From: Saccharothrix sp. HUAS TT1
GTDB lineage: Bacteria; Actinomycetota; Actinomycetes; Mycobacteriales; Pseudonocardiaceae
Direction: 5' to 3'
Assembly (NCBI RefSeq): GCF_040744945.1
Contig: NZ_CP160453.1
Span: 6,634,001 to 6,698,000 of the forward strand
DNA length: 64,000 bases
Part shown: positions 1 through 8,756 of the stretch, piece after piece
How the letters are laid out: each line of letters opens with the position of its first letter
Numbering within the stretch: position 1 is the first letter of the stretch
Translations under genes and position numbers: made by a program
Notes under the pieces: generated by a model
What the model saw: the letters and a program-made list of their open reading frames with translations, nothing else
What the model was told of the DNA's origin: nothing
Databases searched by the model: none

Positions 1-18
1 GCCACGGAGGGAGAACGC

Positions 19-861
19 GTGAGCACCATCATCCGAGCGGGTCTCGTGCAGCAGAAGTGGACCGGCGACAAGGAGTCGATGATCGCGAACGCGGTCGAGG
101 CGGTCCGCTCCGCCGCGTCGCAGGGCGCGCAGGTCGTGTGCCTGCAAGAGCTGTTCTACGGGCCCTACTTCTGCCAGGTGCAGGACGCTGACTACTACTC
201 CTACACCGAGGGCATCCCGGACGGCCCGACGACCGAGCTGATGTGCGAGCTGGCCGGGCAGCTGGGCGTCGTGCTCGTCGTGCCGATGTACGAGGAGGAG
301 CAGCCGGGCGTCTACTACAACACCGCCGCGGTGATCGACGCGGACGGCACGTACCTCGGCAAGCACCGCAAGAACCACATCCCGCAGGTGAAGGGGTTCT
401 GGGAGAAGTTCTACTTCAAGCCGGGCAACCTCGGCTACCCGGTGTTCGACACCGCCGTGGGCAGGGTGGGCGTCTACATCTGCTACGAGCGGCACTTCCC
501 GGAGGGCTGGCGGGCGCTCGGGCTGAACGGCGCGCAGATCGTGTTCAACCCGTCGGCGACCAGCCGCGGCCTGTCGGAGTACCTGTGGCGGTTGGAGCAG
601 ACCGCGGCGGCCGTGGCCAACGAGTACTACGTGGGCACGATCAACCGGGTCGGCGTGGAACCGCTGGGCGACAACGAGTTCTACGGCCAGTCGTACTTCG
701 CCGACCCGCGCGGCCAGCTCGTCGGCGAGGCGGCCTCCGACACTGAGGAGGAGATCGTCGTCCGCGACCTGGACATGGACCTGCTGGCCGAGGTCCGCGA
801 CCTGTGGGCGTTCTACCGCGACCGCCGCCCCGACACCTACGAGGGGCTGGTGCGCCCGTGA
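19..861 (+). CDS. Nitrilase-superfamily amidase (beta-ureidopropionase / N-carbamoyl-amine hydrolase)
   Basis: A 280-residue carbon-nitrogen hydrolase, complete for this family. The catalytic Glu-Lys-Cys triad can be placed at E44 (LQELFYG), K118 (HRKNHIP) and C155 (YICYERHFPE). It likely releases CO2 and ammonia from an N-carbamoyl amine or amino acid, the last step of reductive pyrimidine or hydantoin breakdown in the cytoplasm. The GTG start follows GGAGGGA at 6-12. The stop overlaps the next start as GTGA, and that next gene is a dihydropyrimidinase, which supports the pathway assignment. N-carbamoylputrescine amidase is the main alternative, because sequence alone does not fix the substrate. 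Confidence 0.85.
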   Translation: MSTIIRAGLVQQKWTGDKESMIANAVEAVRSAASQGAQVVCLQELFYGPYFCQVQDADYYSYTEGIPDGPTTELMCELAGQLGVVLVVPMYEEEQPGVYYNTAAVIDADGTYLGKHRKNHIPQVKGFWEKFYFKPGNLGYPVFDTAVGRVGVYICYERHFPEGWRALGLNGAQIVFNPSATSRGLSEYLWRLEQTAAAVANEYYVGTINRVGVEPLGDNEFYGQSYFADPRGQLVGEAASDTEEEIVVRDLDMDLLAEVRDLWAFYRDRRPDTYEGLVRP

Positions 862-2243
862 GCATCCTGATCAAGGGCGGCACGGTGGTCAACGCGACCG
901 GCGCCGTCACGGCCGACGTGCTGGTGGACGGCGAGGAGGTCGTCGCCCTGCTCGCGCCCGGCTTCCCGCTCCAGGCCGACGAGACGATCGACGCCACCGG
1001 GAAGTACGTGATCCCCGGCGGCATCGACGCGCACACGCACATGGAGATGCCGTTCGGCGGCACGTTCTCCGCCGACACCTTCGAGACCGGCACGATCGCC
1101 GCGGCGTGGGGCGGCACCACCACGATCATCGACTTCGCCGTGCAGACCAAGGGCACGTCGCTGCTGTCCACGCTGGACAAGTGGCACGCCAAGGCGGACG
1201 GCAGGTGCGCCGTCGACTACGGGTTCCACATGATCGTCTCCGACGTCAACGACACGTCGTTGAAGGAGATGGAGTCCTGCATCGACGCGGGCGTGAACAC
1301 GTTCAAGATGTTCATGGCCTACCCCGGCGTCTTCTACGCCACCGACGGCGAGATCCTGCGCGCCATGCAGAAGGCCCGCGAGACCGGCGCGACGATCATG
1401 ATGCACGCGGAGAACGGCATCGCGATCGACCAGCTGGTCGCGCAGGCGCTCGCGCAGGGCCGCACCGACCCGGTCGAGCACGGCCTGACCCGGCCCGCCG
1501 AGCTGGAGGGCGAGGCCACGTCCCGCGCCATCACGCTGGCCAAGGTCACCGGGTCGCCGCTGTACATCGTGCACCTGTCCGCCGCGCAGGCGCTGGACGC
1601 GGTGACGAAGGCGCGCGACACCGGGCAGAACGTCTTCGCCGAGACGTGCCCGCAGTACCTGTACCTGTCGCTGGAGGACCTGGCGAAGCCGGACTTCGAG
1701 GGCTCGAAGTACGTCGCCTCCCCCCCGCTGCGGCCCAAGGAGCACCAGTCCGAGCTGTGGCGCGGCCTGCGCACCAACGACCTTTCGGTGGTGTCGACCG
1801 ACCACTGCCCGTTCTGCTTCAAGGACCAGAAGGAGCTGGGGCGCGGCGACTTCTCCAAGATCCCCAACGGGATGCCGGGCGTCGAGCACCGGATGGACCT
1901 GCTGCACCAGGGCGTGGTGGCGGGCGAGATCACGCTGGAGCGGTGGGTGGAGATCTGCTCCACCACGCCCGCGCGGATGTTCGGCCTGCACCCGCGCAAG
2001 GGCGTCATCGCGCCCGGCGCGGACGCCGACGTCGTGGTGTACGACCCGAACGCGCGGCAGGTCATCTCGGCGGCCACGCACCACATGAACGTCGACTACT
2101 CGGCGTACGAGGGCATGGAGATCACCGGCAAGGTCGACGTGGTGCTGTCCCGCGGCCGGGTGGTCGTCGACGCCGGCGGTTTCCGCGGCTCGACCGGGCA
2201 CGGGCGGTTCCTGTCCCGCGAGCTGAACCAGTACCTGGTCTAG
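858..2243 (+). CDS. hydA: Dihydropyrimidinase / D-hydantoinase
   Basis: A cyclic amidohydrolase of 461 residues that opens dihydropyrimidine or hydantoin rings to N-carbamoyl products. The metal-binding HTH motif lies at about 59-61. The lysine expected to be carboxylated is K150 (TFKMFMAYPG), with later metal ligands in MMHAENG, IVHLSAAQA and STDHCPF. The GTG start overlaps the upstream amidase stop by 4 bases, so translation is probably coupled. A longer in-frame start at 804 exists but would run deep into the upstream gene. With its neighbour it makes a two-step hydrolysis module. Dihydrouracil versus hydantoin preference cannot be read from sequence. Confidence 0.9.
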   Translation: MSILIKGGTVVNATGAVTADVLVDGEEVVALLAPGFPLQADETIDATGKYVIPGGIDAHTHMEMPFGGTFSADTFETGTIAAAWGGTTTIIDFAVQTKGTSLLSTLDKWHAKADGRCAVDYGFHMIVSDVNDTSLKEMESCIDAGVNTFKMFMAYPGVFYATDGEILRAMQKARETGATIMMHAENGIAIDQLVAQALAQGRTDPVEHGLTRPAELEGEATSRAITLAKVTGSPLYIVHLSAAQALDAVTKARDTGQNVFAETCPQYLYLSLEDLAKPDFEGSKYVASPPLRPKEHQSELWRGLRTNDLSVVSTDHCPFCFKDQKELGRGDFSKIPNGMPGVEHRMDLLHQGVVAGEITLERWVEICSTTPARMFGLHPRKGVIAPGADADVVVYDPNARQVISAATHHMNVDYSAYEGMEITGKVDVVLSRGRVVVDAGGFRGSTGHGRFLSRELNQYLV

Positions 2244-2252
2244 GAGGCGGAC

Positions 2253-3245
2253 GTGGACTTCGGGGTAGTGCTCCAGACCGACCCGCCCGCCCGGGACGTG
2301 GTGGCCGGAATGAAGGCCGCCGAGGACAACGGCTTCCGCTACGGCTGGACGTTCGACTCGGTCGTGCTGTGGCAGGAGCCGTTCGTCATCTACTCGCAGG
2401 TGCTGGCGGCGACGTCGGAGCTGGTCGTCGGCCCCATGGTGACCAACCCGAGCACCCGGGACTGGTCGGTGACCGCGTCGCTGTTCGCCACGCTGAACGA
2501 CATGTTCGGCAACCGGACGGTGTGCGGCATCGGGCGCGGCGACTCGGCGCGCCGGGTGATCGGGCAGGCACCCGCGTCGCTGGCGACGCTCGGCCGGGCC
2601 ATGACGGTGATCAAGGAGCTGGCGGAGGGCCGGGAGGTCGAGCACCACGGCACGCCGGTGCGCATCCCCTGGGTGCGCGACGGCAAGCTGGAGATGTGGA
2701 TGGCCGCCTACGGCCCCAAGGCGCTGAAGATGGTCGGTGAGCAGGCGGACGGGTTCATCCTGCAGACCGCCGACGTGGACATCGCCCGGTGGACGATCGG
2801 GACGGTGCGCGAGGCGGCGGAGGCGGCGGGCCGCGACCCCTCGGCGATCACGGTGTGCGTGGCCGCGCCCGCGTACGTGGGGGCGGACCTGGCGCACCAG
2901 CGCGACCAGCTGCGGTGGTTCGGCGGGATGGTCGGCAACCACGTGGCCGACCTGGTCGCGCGGTACGGCGACTCGGGCGCGGTGCCGTCGGCGCTGACCG
3001 ACTACATCAAGGACCGGGAGGGCTACGACTACGCCCACCACGGCAAGGCGGGCAACCGGTCGACGGACTTCGTGCCGGACTCGATCGTGGACCGGTTCTG
3101 CCTGCTGGGACCGGCGTCCGCGCACGTGGACCGGTTGCAGGAGCTGCGCGAGCTCGGCGTGGACAACTTCGCGCTGTACCTGATGCACGACGACAAGGAC
3201 AAGACGCTCGCGTCCTACGGCAACGAGGTGATCGGCCGGGTGTGA
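2253..3245 (+). CDS. Luciferase-like (probably F420-dependent) oxidoreductase
   Basis: A 330-residue LLM-superfamily TIM-barrel oxidoreductase, resembling the F420-type subfamily often found beside hydantoinase/dihydropyrimidinase genes. The N-terminal DFGVVLQTDPPA strand, the central GRGDSARR segment and the KMVGEQADGFILQ stretch are typical of this fold. AGGAGG at 2242-2247 sits 5 bases before the GTG start and begins right at the dihydropyrimidinase stop, so this is the third gene of the operon. It may supply the redox step for a ring substrate, but that is inferred from position. FMN instead of F420 is possible. Confidence 0.8.
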   Translation: MDFGVVLQTDPPARDVVAGMKAAEDNGFRYGWTFDSVVLWQEPFVIYSQVLAATSELVVGPMVTNPSTRDWSVTASLFATLNDMFGNRTVCGIGRGDSARRVIGQAPASLATLGRAMTVIKELAEGREVEHHGTPVRIPWVRDGKLEMWMAAYGPKALKMVGEQADGFILQTADVDIARWTIGTVREAAEAAGRDPSAITVCVAAPAYVGADLAHQRDQLRWFGGMVGNHVADLVARYGDSGAVPSALTDYIKDREGYDYAHHGKAGNRSTDFVPDSIVDRFCLLGPASAHVDRLQELRELGVDNFALYLMHDDKDKTLASYGNEVIGRV

Positions 3246-3335
3246 CACCCGGCCGGGGGGGTGTTGCCACAGCTTCCGGCGCACCCCCGACCTCGGCCGA
3301 CCGGAATTGTCGGACCCCGTTGCTACCGTCGCCGC

Positions 3336-3875
3336 ATGATCCTTCCGACCGCTGCCGAAGAGGCCCGCTTCTGGGCGATGCTGGAGAACGCGTGGGCCGG
3401 GCTCGGTCCCGGGCCGAACGGCCTGCGGCGCGCGCTGGCCGAGCGCGACCCGTCCGCCGACGGCTTCGCCGAGGCCGCCGAGCTGGAGGAACACCTCGAC
3501 ACCGTGCTGGGGGCGTTGGCCGAGGCGTGCGACGGGCTGTCCGGCGAGGAGCTGGTGGCGCTGGACCGGGTGGCCGAGCGCAAGCTGCACGAGATCGACC
3601 GGGCCGACGTGCAGGCGGTCACCGACGGTTCGGACGACGGCTTCCTGTACGCGCGGGGCTTCGTCCTCGCGCTGGGGCGGGAGTTCTACGAGGCCGTGGC
3701 GCGCGACCCGCGGATCGCCGTGGAGGACGCGGAGTGCGAGGACTTCTGCTACTTCTTCGCCCGGCTGCACGACGCGCGGTTCGGGGGTTACCCGGAGACG
3801 GGGTCGGGGATCTCCCGGGAATCGGCCTCGAACCCGGCGGGTTGGCCGAGGCAGGGGGTACCGTCGGACGTGTGA
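3336..3875 (+). CDS. DUF4240 protein
   Basis: A 179-residue acidic protein matching the DUF4240 pattern: an N-terminal helix with FWAMLENAW, then ELVALDRV and a C-terminal YARGFVLALGREFYE/EDFCYFFARLHDARFGG segment. The family function is unknown. I chose the ATG at 3336 because the protein reads as a DUF4240 domain from there. The in-frame extension back to 3261 is proline/arginine-rich and looks non-coding. Its stop overlaps the next gene's GTG (GTGA), so the two are probably co-translated. Confidence 0.7.
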   Translation: MILPTAAEEARFWAMLENAWAGLGPGPNGLRRALAERDPSADGFAEAAELEEHLDTVLGALAEACDGLSGEELVALDRVAERKLHEIDRADVQAVTDGSDDGFLYARGFVLALGREFYEAVARDPRIAVEDAECEDFCYFFARLHDARFGGYPETGSGISRESASNPAGWPRQGVPSDV

Positions 3876-4246
3876 TCGACTTCGAGAAGCAGTCCGTCTT
3901 CAAGCTCGCGCCGTGCCGCCCGGAGGACATCGCGCCGCAGGTGGCGCCGATCCTGATCCAGGGCGAGCAGATCGTGTCGAGCTTCAAGACGGTGCGGGAC
4001 TTCGTGGTGTTCACCAACAAGCGGGTGATCGCGGTGAACGTCCAGGGCATGACCGGCCGCAAGAAGGACTTCACGTCGCTGCCCTACAGCCGGGTGCAGG
4101 CGTTCTCCATCGAGACGGCGGGCACGTTCGACATGGACGCGGAGCTGGACCTGTGGTTCAGCGGGCTGGGCCAGGTGCGGCTGGAGTTCAAGGGGCACGC
4201 CGACGTGCGGCTGCTCGGCCAGATGATCGCGACCTTCGTCCTCTGA
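3872..4246 (+). CDS. Bacterial PH-domain protein
   Basis: A 124-residue protein forming one bacterial pleckstrin-homology (YdbT/bPH-like) domain. The signature is the segment VFTNKRVIAVNVQGMTGRKKDFTSLPYSRVQAFSIE (about residues 45-80), written here only to locate it between V45 and E80. There are no membrane helices or signal peptide, so it is cytoplasmic. It starts at a GTG overlapping the DUF4240 stop. Such domains usually form rings and mediate protein contacts, but no specific partner is evident here. Confidence 0.75.
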   Translation: MIDFEKQSVFKLAPCRPEDIAPQVAPILIQGEQIVSSFKTVRDFVVFTNKRVIAVNVQGMTGRKKDFTSLPYSRVQAFSIETAGTFDMDAELDLWFSGLGQVRLEFKGHADVRLLGQMIATFVL

Positions 4247-4249
4247 CCG

Positions 4250-4266
4250 CCGGTCCTCGGGACCGG
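4250..4266. terminator. Small hairpin between convergent genes
   Basis: A perfect 7-bp inverted repeat, CCGGTCC/GGACCGG with a 3-base loop, starts 4 bases after the PH-domain gene and lies before the end of the opposing ridA-like gene. It could serve both directions. There is no T-tract, which is normal in this GC range. Confidence 0.4.
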
Positions 4267-4298
4267 GGCCGCCGCAGCGCCTCCCCCGCCCCGTGGCC

Positions 4299-4703
4299 CT
4301 AGTCGAGGATGGCCGTCACCTCGGCCTCGACCAGGATGCCCGGCTGGAAGAGGACGTCGACTCCGATCAGCGCCGCGGGCGGCCCGGTGATGTCGAACTC
4401 CGCCGCGGCCCGCGCGACCCCGGCGTTGAACGCGTCGTACATCTCCGGCTTCCACCCGGCGGCGTACCAGGTGAACCGGACCACGTCGTGGAAGCCCGCG
4501 CCCGCGGCGGACAGGCACTTGGCCACGTTGCGGTACACCTGCGCGACCTGCCCGGCGAGGTCGCCGGGCGCGACGAGTTGCCCCTCCTCGTCCCACGCCA
4601 CCTGTCCGGCGATGTGGACGTGCTTGCTGCCCGTGGCCACGGCGACGTGGTGGTAGGCGGGCACGACGACGTGACCCTCGGGGTTGACCAGCGAAACCGC
4701 CAC
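4299..4703 (-). CDS. RidA/YjgF-family protein
   Basis: A 134-residue Rid-family protein. These trimeric proteins usually deaminate reactive enamine/imine intermediates or act on related ketimines. Recognisable segments are HVHIAGQVAWDEEG, QVAQVYRNVAKCLSAAGA and the C-terminal PAALIGVDVLFQPGILVEAEV. I chose the GTG at 4703 because AGGAGG lies 6 bases upstream; the longer open frame to 4748 lacks such a site and runs into the operator region. It is divergent from a MarR regulator and separated from it by two identical-core palindromes, so it is the probable regulated target. Confidence 0.85.
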   Translation of the reverse strand: MAVSLVNPEGHVVVPAYHHVAVATGSKHVHIAGQVAWDEEGQLVAPGDLAGQVAQVYRNVAKCLSAAGAGFHDVVRFTWYAAGWKPEMYDAFNAGVARAAAEFDITGPPAALIGVDVLFQPGILVEAEVTAILD

Positions 4704-4758
4704 TGCGACCTCCTGACTCCGCGTGCCGGGCGAGATGCCCGGCACCACCTGTGGAATT

Positions 4759-4774
4759 ACTTCATGCTTGAAGT
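4759..4774. promoter_or_regulatory. Palindromic operator 1 (probable MarR site)
   Basis: A perfect inverted repeat, ACTTCA-TGCT-TGAAGT. It lies in the gap between the divergent ridA-like and marR-like genes. The same arms recur 33 bp away, about three helical turns, so two dimers could bind the same face of the DNA. Confidence 0.7.
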
Positions 4775-4790
4775 GATCCCATCATGCGTC

Positions 4791-4808
4791 GACTTCACGC
4801 TTGAAGTC
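4791..4808. promoter_or_regulatory. Palindromic operator 2 (probable MarR site)
   Basis: A perfect 18-bp inverted repeat, GACTTCA-CGCT-TGAAGTC, with the same arms as the site at 4759-4774. It lies 24 bases before the marR-like GTG start, a position suited to autorepression as well as control of the divergent gene. Confidence 0.7.
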
Positions 4809-4832
4809 AAATCGGTCCGGTACCGTAGGCCC

Positions 4833-5333
4833 GTGGCTGCAACCGGAACCCCCGCCGACGGCGAGGACCCGCAGGCCGGGGTGGCGTGGCTCGACCCGGC
4901 CGAGAAGGACGCCTGGAGCGCGCTGATCTCCCTGGTGCTGCTGCTCCCCGGGCGGCTCGAATCACCGCTGCAGCACGCGGCCGGGCTGACCCTGTTCGAC
5001 TACCTCACGCTCAGCCACATCTCCGAGGCCCCGGACCGCAGGATCCGGATGAGCGAACTGGCCTACCTGGCCAACGGCTCGCTCTCGCGCCTGTCGAACG
5101 TCGTGCGGCGCTTCGAGGAGCGGGGCTGGGTCAGGCGCTCGCCCGATCCGGACGACGGCCGCTACACGCTCGCCGCGCTCACCGACGCGGGTTACGACGT
5201 GGTCGTCGCCGCGGCGCCCGTGCACGTGAGGTCGGTGCGGGAGGTCGTGCTCGACCCGCTGGGGAAGGCCGACCGGCGTGCCCTGGCCCGGATCGCGGCG
5301 AAGCTGGGGGTGCTCCCTCCCGGTCACCGCTGA
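4833..5333 (+). CDS. MarR-family transcriptional regulator
   Basis: A 166-residue winged-helix regulator of MarR type. The DNA-binding region is RIRMSELAYLANGSLSRLSNVVRRFEERGWV up to the wing SPDPDDGRYTLAALT, in the usual central position. It starts at GTG 4833. The longer in-frame extension covers the operator DNA and is not expected to be translated. It probably represses itself and the divergent ridA-like gene through the two palindromes at 4759-4808. The inducing ligand is unknown. Confidence 0.88.
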   Translation: MAATGTPADGEDPQAGVAWLDPAEKDAWSALISLVLLLPGRLESPLQHAAGLTLFDYLTLSHISEAPDRRIRMSELAYLANGSLSRLSNVVRRFEERGWVRRSPDPDDGRYTLAALTDAGYDVVVAAAPVHVRSVREVVLDPLGKADRRALARIAAKLGVLPPGHR

Positions 5334-5381
5334 CGCGCGGACCGACCGGGCGCACCCCCGCGCCGCCCACTCCCGCCCCGG

Positions 5382-5720
5382 CTAGGCGCGGCCCGTGTTC
5401 CAGACCGCCTCGAAGGTCTCCCGGGCGATCGGCTTGACCGGGTCCTCGAACGGGTCGATCGGCTCGTCCGTCAGACCCCCGTGCGCGTCCTCGATCAACC
5501 GCCACGAGTAGCGGTGCACCCCGCCCGCCGACGGCAGCTCGATCTGCCGGATCACGATCAGCTCACCGTCGTGCTCCACCGCCTCGTACAGCGCGCGGGC
5601 GCCCTCGTCCACCCAGCCGTCCAGGTCCTCGAACTCGAAGTACGAGCGCGGCCGGTCGGACTCCTCCAGCAGCCGGTACCAGGCGACGACGTCGTCCATC
5701 CGGCTGGAGATCCCGATCAT
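5382..5720 (-). CDS. Small acidic protein, function unknown
   Basis: A 112-residue protein, rich in Asp and Glu, that I do not recognise. It has no signal peptide, membrane helix or obvious catalytic motif. The start ATG overlaps the stop of the upstream Nudix gene as ATGA, which fixes the start and implies coupled translation. It is the last gene of the minus-strand block running from pgsA through pimA, and converges on the marR gene. Confidence 0.6.
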   Translation of the reverse strand: MIGISSRMDDVVAWYRLLEESDRPRSYFEFEDLDGWVDEGARALYEAVEHDGELIVIRQIELPSAGGVHRYSWRLIEDAHGGLTDEPIDPFEDPVKPIARETFEAVWNTGRA

Positions 5721-6694
5721 CGCACTGAACGGGTCGTGCCGTCCCACCCGGTCAGCGCGCCGGGCAGCACCTCGGCCAGCTGCGCCGGGTAGACCGTCGC
5801 GTCGGTCGACGCCAACTCGGGCACCGACCACCAGTGATGGCGCCGGATCGTCTGCTGCTCGATCTCGTTGAACCGCGAGGTGTCCACGCTGACCCCCTCC
5901 ACCCTTCCCACGAAGAACCACTCGACCGCCGCGTAGCTCAAACCGTCGAACGCGAACACGGCGTGCCGCTTCCACACCGGACCCACCAGGTCCTCGGCGT
6001 CGATCTCCAGACCAGTCTCCTCGAAGACCTCGCGCACCGCCGCCGCCCGCAGGTCCTCCCCCGGCTCGACCCCGCCGCCGACGGTGAACCAGAACAGCTC
6101 GTCCGGCCGGTTCGGGTCGAAGCCCTCGAACATCAGCACCCGCCCGTCGGGGTCCAGCAGCACGACCCGCGCCGACACGCGCTGGGTCAGCGCGGGCGCC
6201 TCGACGTCGCCGCCGGGCTCGGCGATCTCGAAGTAGGACGGCGTCGGGGCGGTGCCCGCGAGCCGCAGCCAGCGCACGGACCGCCGCCGGCGCAGCGCCA
6301 GCGTGTCGCGCACGGCGTCGTTGTGCACCCGCCGGGCCAGCACCACCCGCTGCTCGGCGTCGGACAGCTCGGCCGCCAGCTCGGGCTCCAGCACCGACCG
6401 GTCGAGCCCGTCCAGCAACGCCGAGAGCCGGTTCTCCGCCGCCTCCCGGTCGGCCCGCCCGGCCCGCTCGGCCCGGTCCGCCGCCGCCTTCAGCTCGGGC
6501 CTGCCGCACACCGCCGCGACCGCCCTGCTCACCACCGACCGCCGCGCCAGGGCCGCGTCGAGCGCCGCCCAGGCCGCGTCCGTGCGCACGTGCAGCCGGT
6601 CCAGCCGGTTGGCCGTCCCCAGCGTCCACGGCCCGATGAGCACGGCCAGCGCCAGCAGCACCAGGAACGTCGTCGCGACACCGGAACTGGTCAC
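5717..6694 (-). CDS. Membrane-anchored Nudix hydrolase
   Basis: A 325-residue protein with an N-terminal membrane helix (about 8-27), a helical stretch (about 28-150) resembling a LemA-like coil, then a C-terminal Nudix domain. The Nudix box is GGGVEPGE followed by REVFEETGLE, with all the expected Glu residues. Nudix enzymes cleave nucleoside diphosphate derivatives, but the substrate here is not evident. The GTG start overlaps the pimA stop (GTGA). A Nudix gene after pimA is also found in mycobacteria, so this position is conserved. Confidence 0.8.
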   Translation of the reverse strand: MTSSGVATTFLVLLALAVLIGPWTLGTANRLDRLHVRTDAAWAALDAALARRSVVSRAVAAVCGRPELKAAADRAERAGRADREAAENRLSALLDGLDRSVLEPELAAELSDAEQRVVLARRVHNDAVRDTLALRRRRSVRWLRLAGTAPTPSYFEIAEPGGDVEAPALTQRVSARVVLLDPDGRVLMFEGFDPNRPDELFWFTVGGGVEPGEDLRAAAVREVFEETGLEIDAEDLVGPVWKRHAVFAFDGLSYAAVEWFFVGRVEGVSVDTSRFNEIEQQTIRRHHWWSVPELASTDATVYPAQLAEVLPGALTGWDGTTRSVR

Positions 6695-7812
6695 GCCTCA
6701 CCCACCCGACGAGGATCCGCCGCCATGGCGCTTTCATAGACCCGCAGCACCTGGTTCGCGACCACCGACCAGTCGAACACCATCACGCGTTCCCGCGCCG
6801 CGTCGACGTAGCCGGCCCGCCGCGCGGGGTCGGTCAGCAGGTCCCGCAACGCCGCGGCGAGCGCGGCCGGGTCGCCGACCGGGGTCAGCACGCCCGCCTT
6901 GCCGTCGTCCAGCACGCGCCGGAACGCGTCCAGGTCGCTGGCCAGCACCGCCGTGCCCGCCGACATCGCCTCGGTGAGGATGATGCCGAAGCTCTCGCCA
7001 CCGGTGTTGGGCGCGCAGTAGACGTCCACGCTGCGCAGCGCGCGCGCTTTCGTCTCGTCGTCCACCATGCCGAGGAACACCATTCGCGAGGCCAGCTCGG
7101 GTCCGGCCTGCTTGCGCAGCTCGTCGGAGTCGCCGCGCCCGACCACCAGCAGCCGCGCGTCCGGCAGGTCCAGTCGGCGGAACGCCTCCAGCAGCACCGG
7201 CATGCCCTTGCGCGGCTCGGTGAACCGGCCGACGAAGCCGACCGTGCCGCCGGGGCGCGGGTAGTCGTCCAGCGGGGCCGCGTCGGCGAAGAACCCGACG
7301 TCGACGCCGTTGGGGATCTCCACCGCGTCCCCGCCCAGGTGCTCCACCTGCACCCGCCTGGCCAGCGCGGACACCGCGATCCGGGCGGTGATCTTCTCCA
7401 GGAACGGCTGGAGCACCGCCTGGAACGCCGACAGCATCTTCGAGCGCGGCGTCGACGTGTGGAAGGTGGCCACGATCGGCCCGTCGGCGACCATCAGCGC
7501 CAGCATGGACAGCGACGGCGCGGTCGGCTCGTGCAGGTGCAGCACGTCGAAGTCGTGCTCCGCGATCCACCGCCGGACGCGGGCGAACGACACCGGTCCG
7601 AACGACAGCCGCGCCACCGACCCGTTGTACGGGATGCCGACCGCGCGACCGGCCGAGGTGACGAACTCGGGCACCGGCGTGTCGTCGTCGGCCGGCGCCA
7701 GCACCTCGACCTCGTGCCCGAGACCCCTCAGGGCGCGCGCCAGGTCGACCACGTGCGCCTGCACGCCACCGGGGACCTCGAACGAGTACGGGCAGACGAT
7801 GCCGACCTTCAC
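6691..7812 (-). CDS. pimA: Phosphatidyl-myo-inositol mannosyltransferase PimA
   Basis: A 373-residue GT4/GT-B glycosyltransferase expected to put the first mannose from GDP-mannose on phosphatidylinositol at the cytoplasmic membrane. Family features are the N-terminal YSFEVPGGVQAHV loop, HLHEPTAPS, VATFHTS, the VGRFTEPRKGMPVLLEAF acceptor of the C-terminal domain and the ESFGIILTEAMSAG nucleotide-sugar motif. It is flanked by patA and the Nudix gene with 4-base GTGA overlaps on both sides. The gene order pgsA-patA-pimA makes the assignment strong. Confidence 0.93.
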   Translation of the reverse strand: MKVGIVCPYSFEVPGGVQAHVVDLARALRGLGHEVEVLAPADDDTPVPEFVTSAGRAVGIPYNGSVARLSFGPVSFARVRRWIAEHDFDVLHLHEPTAPSLSMLALMVADGPIVATFHTSTPRSKMLSAFQAVLQPFLEKITARIAVSALARRVQVEHLGGDAVEIPNGVDVGFFADAAPLDDYPRPGGTVGFVGRFTEPRKGMPVLLEAFRRLDLPDARLLVVGRGDSDELRKQAGPELASRMVFLGMVDDETKARALRSVDVYCAPNTGGESFGIILTEAMSAGTAVLASDLDAFRRVLDDGKAGVLTPVGDPAALAAALRDLLTDPARRAGYVDAARERVMVFDWSVVANQVLRVYESAMAADPRRVGEA

Positions 7813-8756
7813 GCCGGTTCCCCTCGGCGGGCGAGCACCCGGCGCAGCGCCTTCTGCCTGCTCTCCGGCAGGTCGGCGAGCCACAGCTGCTGCATCATGT
7901 GCCAGTCGGTGGGGTGCGCGGCGATGTCGGCGGCGAACACGTCGGCCATCTGCTGGGTAGCCGCCAGCACGCCCGCGGTGCCGGGGACCTTGATCGGCGG
8001 GTGCAGCCGGATGACCCAGCCGTCCTCGGTGAACCACAGGCCGGCCGGGATCAGCGCCGCGCCGGTGGTCGCGGCCAGGTGCGCGGGACCGGCGGGCATC
8101 AGGGTGCGCTCGCCGAAGAACGTCACCGGCACGCCGCCCGCGGTGAGGTCGCGGTCGGCGAGCAGGCAGACGACGCCGTTCGCGCGCAGCCGCTCGGCCA
8201 GCACCAGCGCCGGGTTGCGGTCGCCGCCGGTCAGCGGCACCACCTCGAAGCCGAGCCCTTCTCGGAAAGCGATGAACCGGCGGTACAGCGACTCGGGCTT
8301 GAGCCGTTCGGCGACGGTGGTGAACGAGCCGCAGTGCCCGACCAGCCAGACGCCCGCCATGTCCCAGTTGCCGCAGTGCGGCAGCGCGATGACCGCGCCG
8401 CGGCCCTCGGCCAGCGCCGCGTCCAGGTTCTCGACGCCGCTCATCGTCCGGTCCAGCTCGGCGTAGACCGCTTCGAGGTCCAGCGACGGCATCCGGAACG
8501 CCTCGCGCCAGTACCGCGCGTACGACCGCGCCGCCAGCCGGACCAGCTCGTCCAGCTCGGCCTCGCCCGCGCGCGGCACGACCCGGCGCAGGTTCGCCCG
8601 CAGCTGCCGCACACCACCGCCGCCGCGCTTGGCGGCCCGGTCGGCGCCCGCGTCGAACAACGCCCGCGCCGCCCTCTCCGGCAGCAGCCGCACCAGCCGC
8701 CACCCGGCCGCGTAGCCGAGGTCGGCCAGCCGTCCCTTCAGGTCACGCGCCTTCAC
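7809..8756 (-). CDS. patA: Phosphatidylinositol mannoside acyltransferase
   Basis: A 315-residue acyltransferase of the LpxL/HtrB lauroyltransferase superfamily. Here it should acylate the mannose of phosphatidylinositol mannoside. The catalytic HxxxxD-type motif is HCGNWD (about residues 124-129), and a second conserved block is LADRDLTAGGVPVTFFGE. The start is a GTG overlapping the pgsA stop, and the stop overlaps the pimA start. Several alternative in-frame starts lie upstream inside pgsA and are not credible. Confidence 0.9.
   Translation of the reverse strand: MKARDLKGRLADLGYAAGWRLVRLLPERAARALFDAGADRAAKRGGGGVRQLRANLRRVVPRAGEAELDELVRLAARSYARYWREAFRMPSLDLEAVYAELDRTMSGVENLDAALAEGRGAVIALPHCGNWDMAGVWLVGHCGSFTTVAERLKPESLYRRFIAFREGLGFEVVPLTGGDRNPALVLAERLRANGVVCLLADRDLTAGGVPVTFFGERTLMPAGPAHLAATTGAALIPAGLWFTEDGWVIRLHPPIKVPGTAGVLAATQQMADVFAADIAAHPTDWHMMQQLWLADLPESRQKALRRVLARRGEPA

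Noticed and set aside
837..3770. A 977-codon open frame on the minus strand
   Set aside because: It is opposite the dihydropyrimidinase and LLM genes. Its product is Arg/Val/His/Leu-rich low complexity, which is the usual antisense shadow in GC-rich coding DNA.
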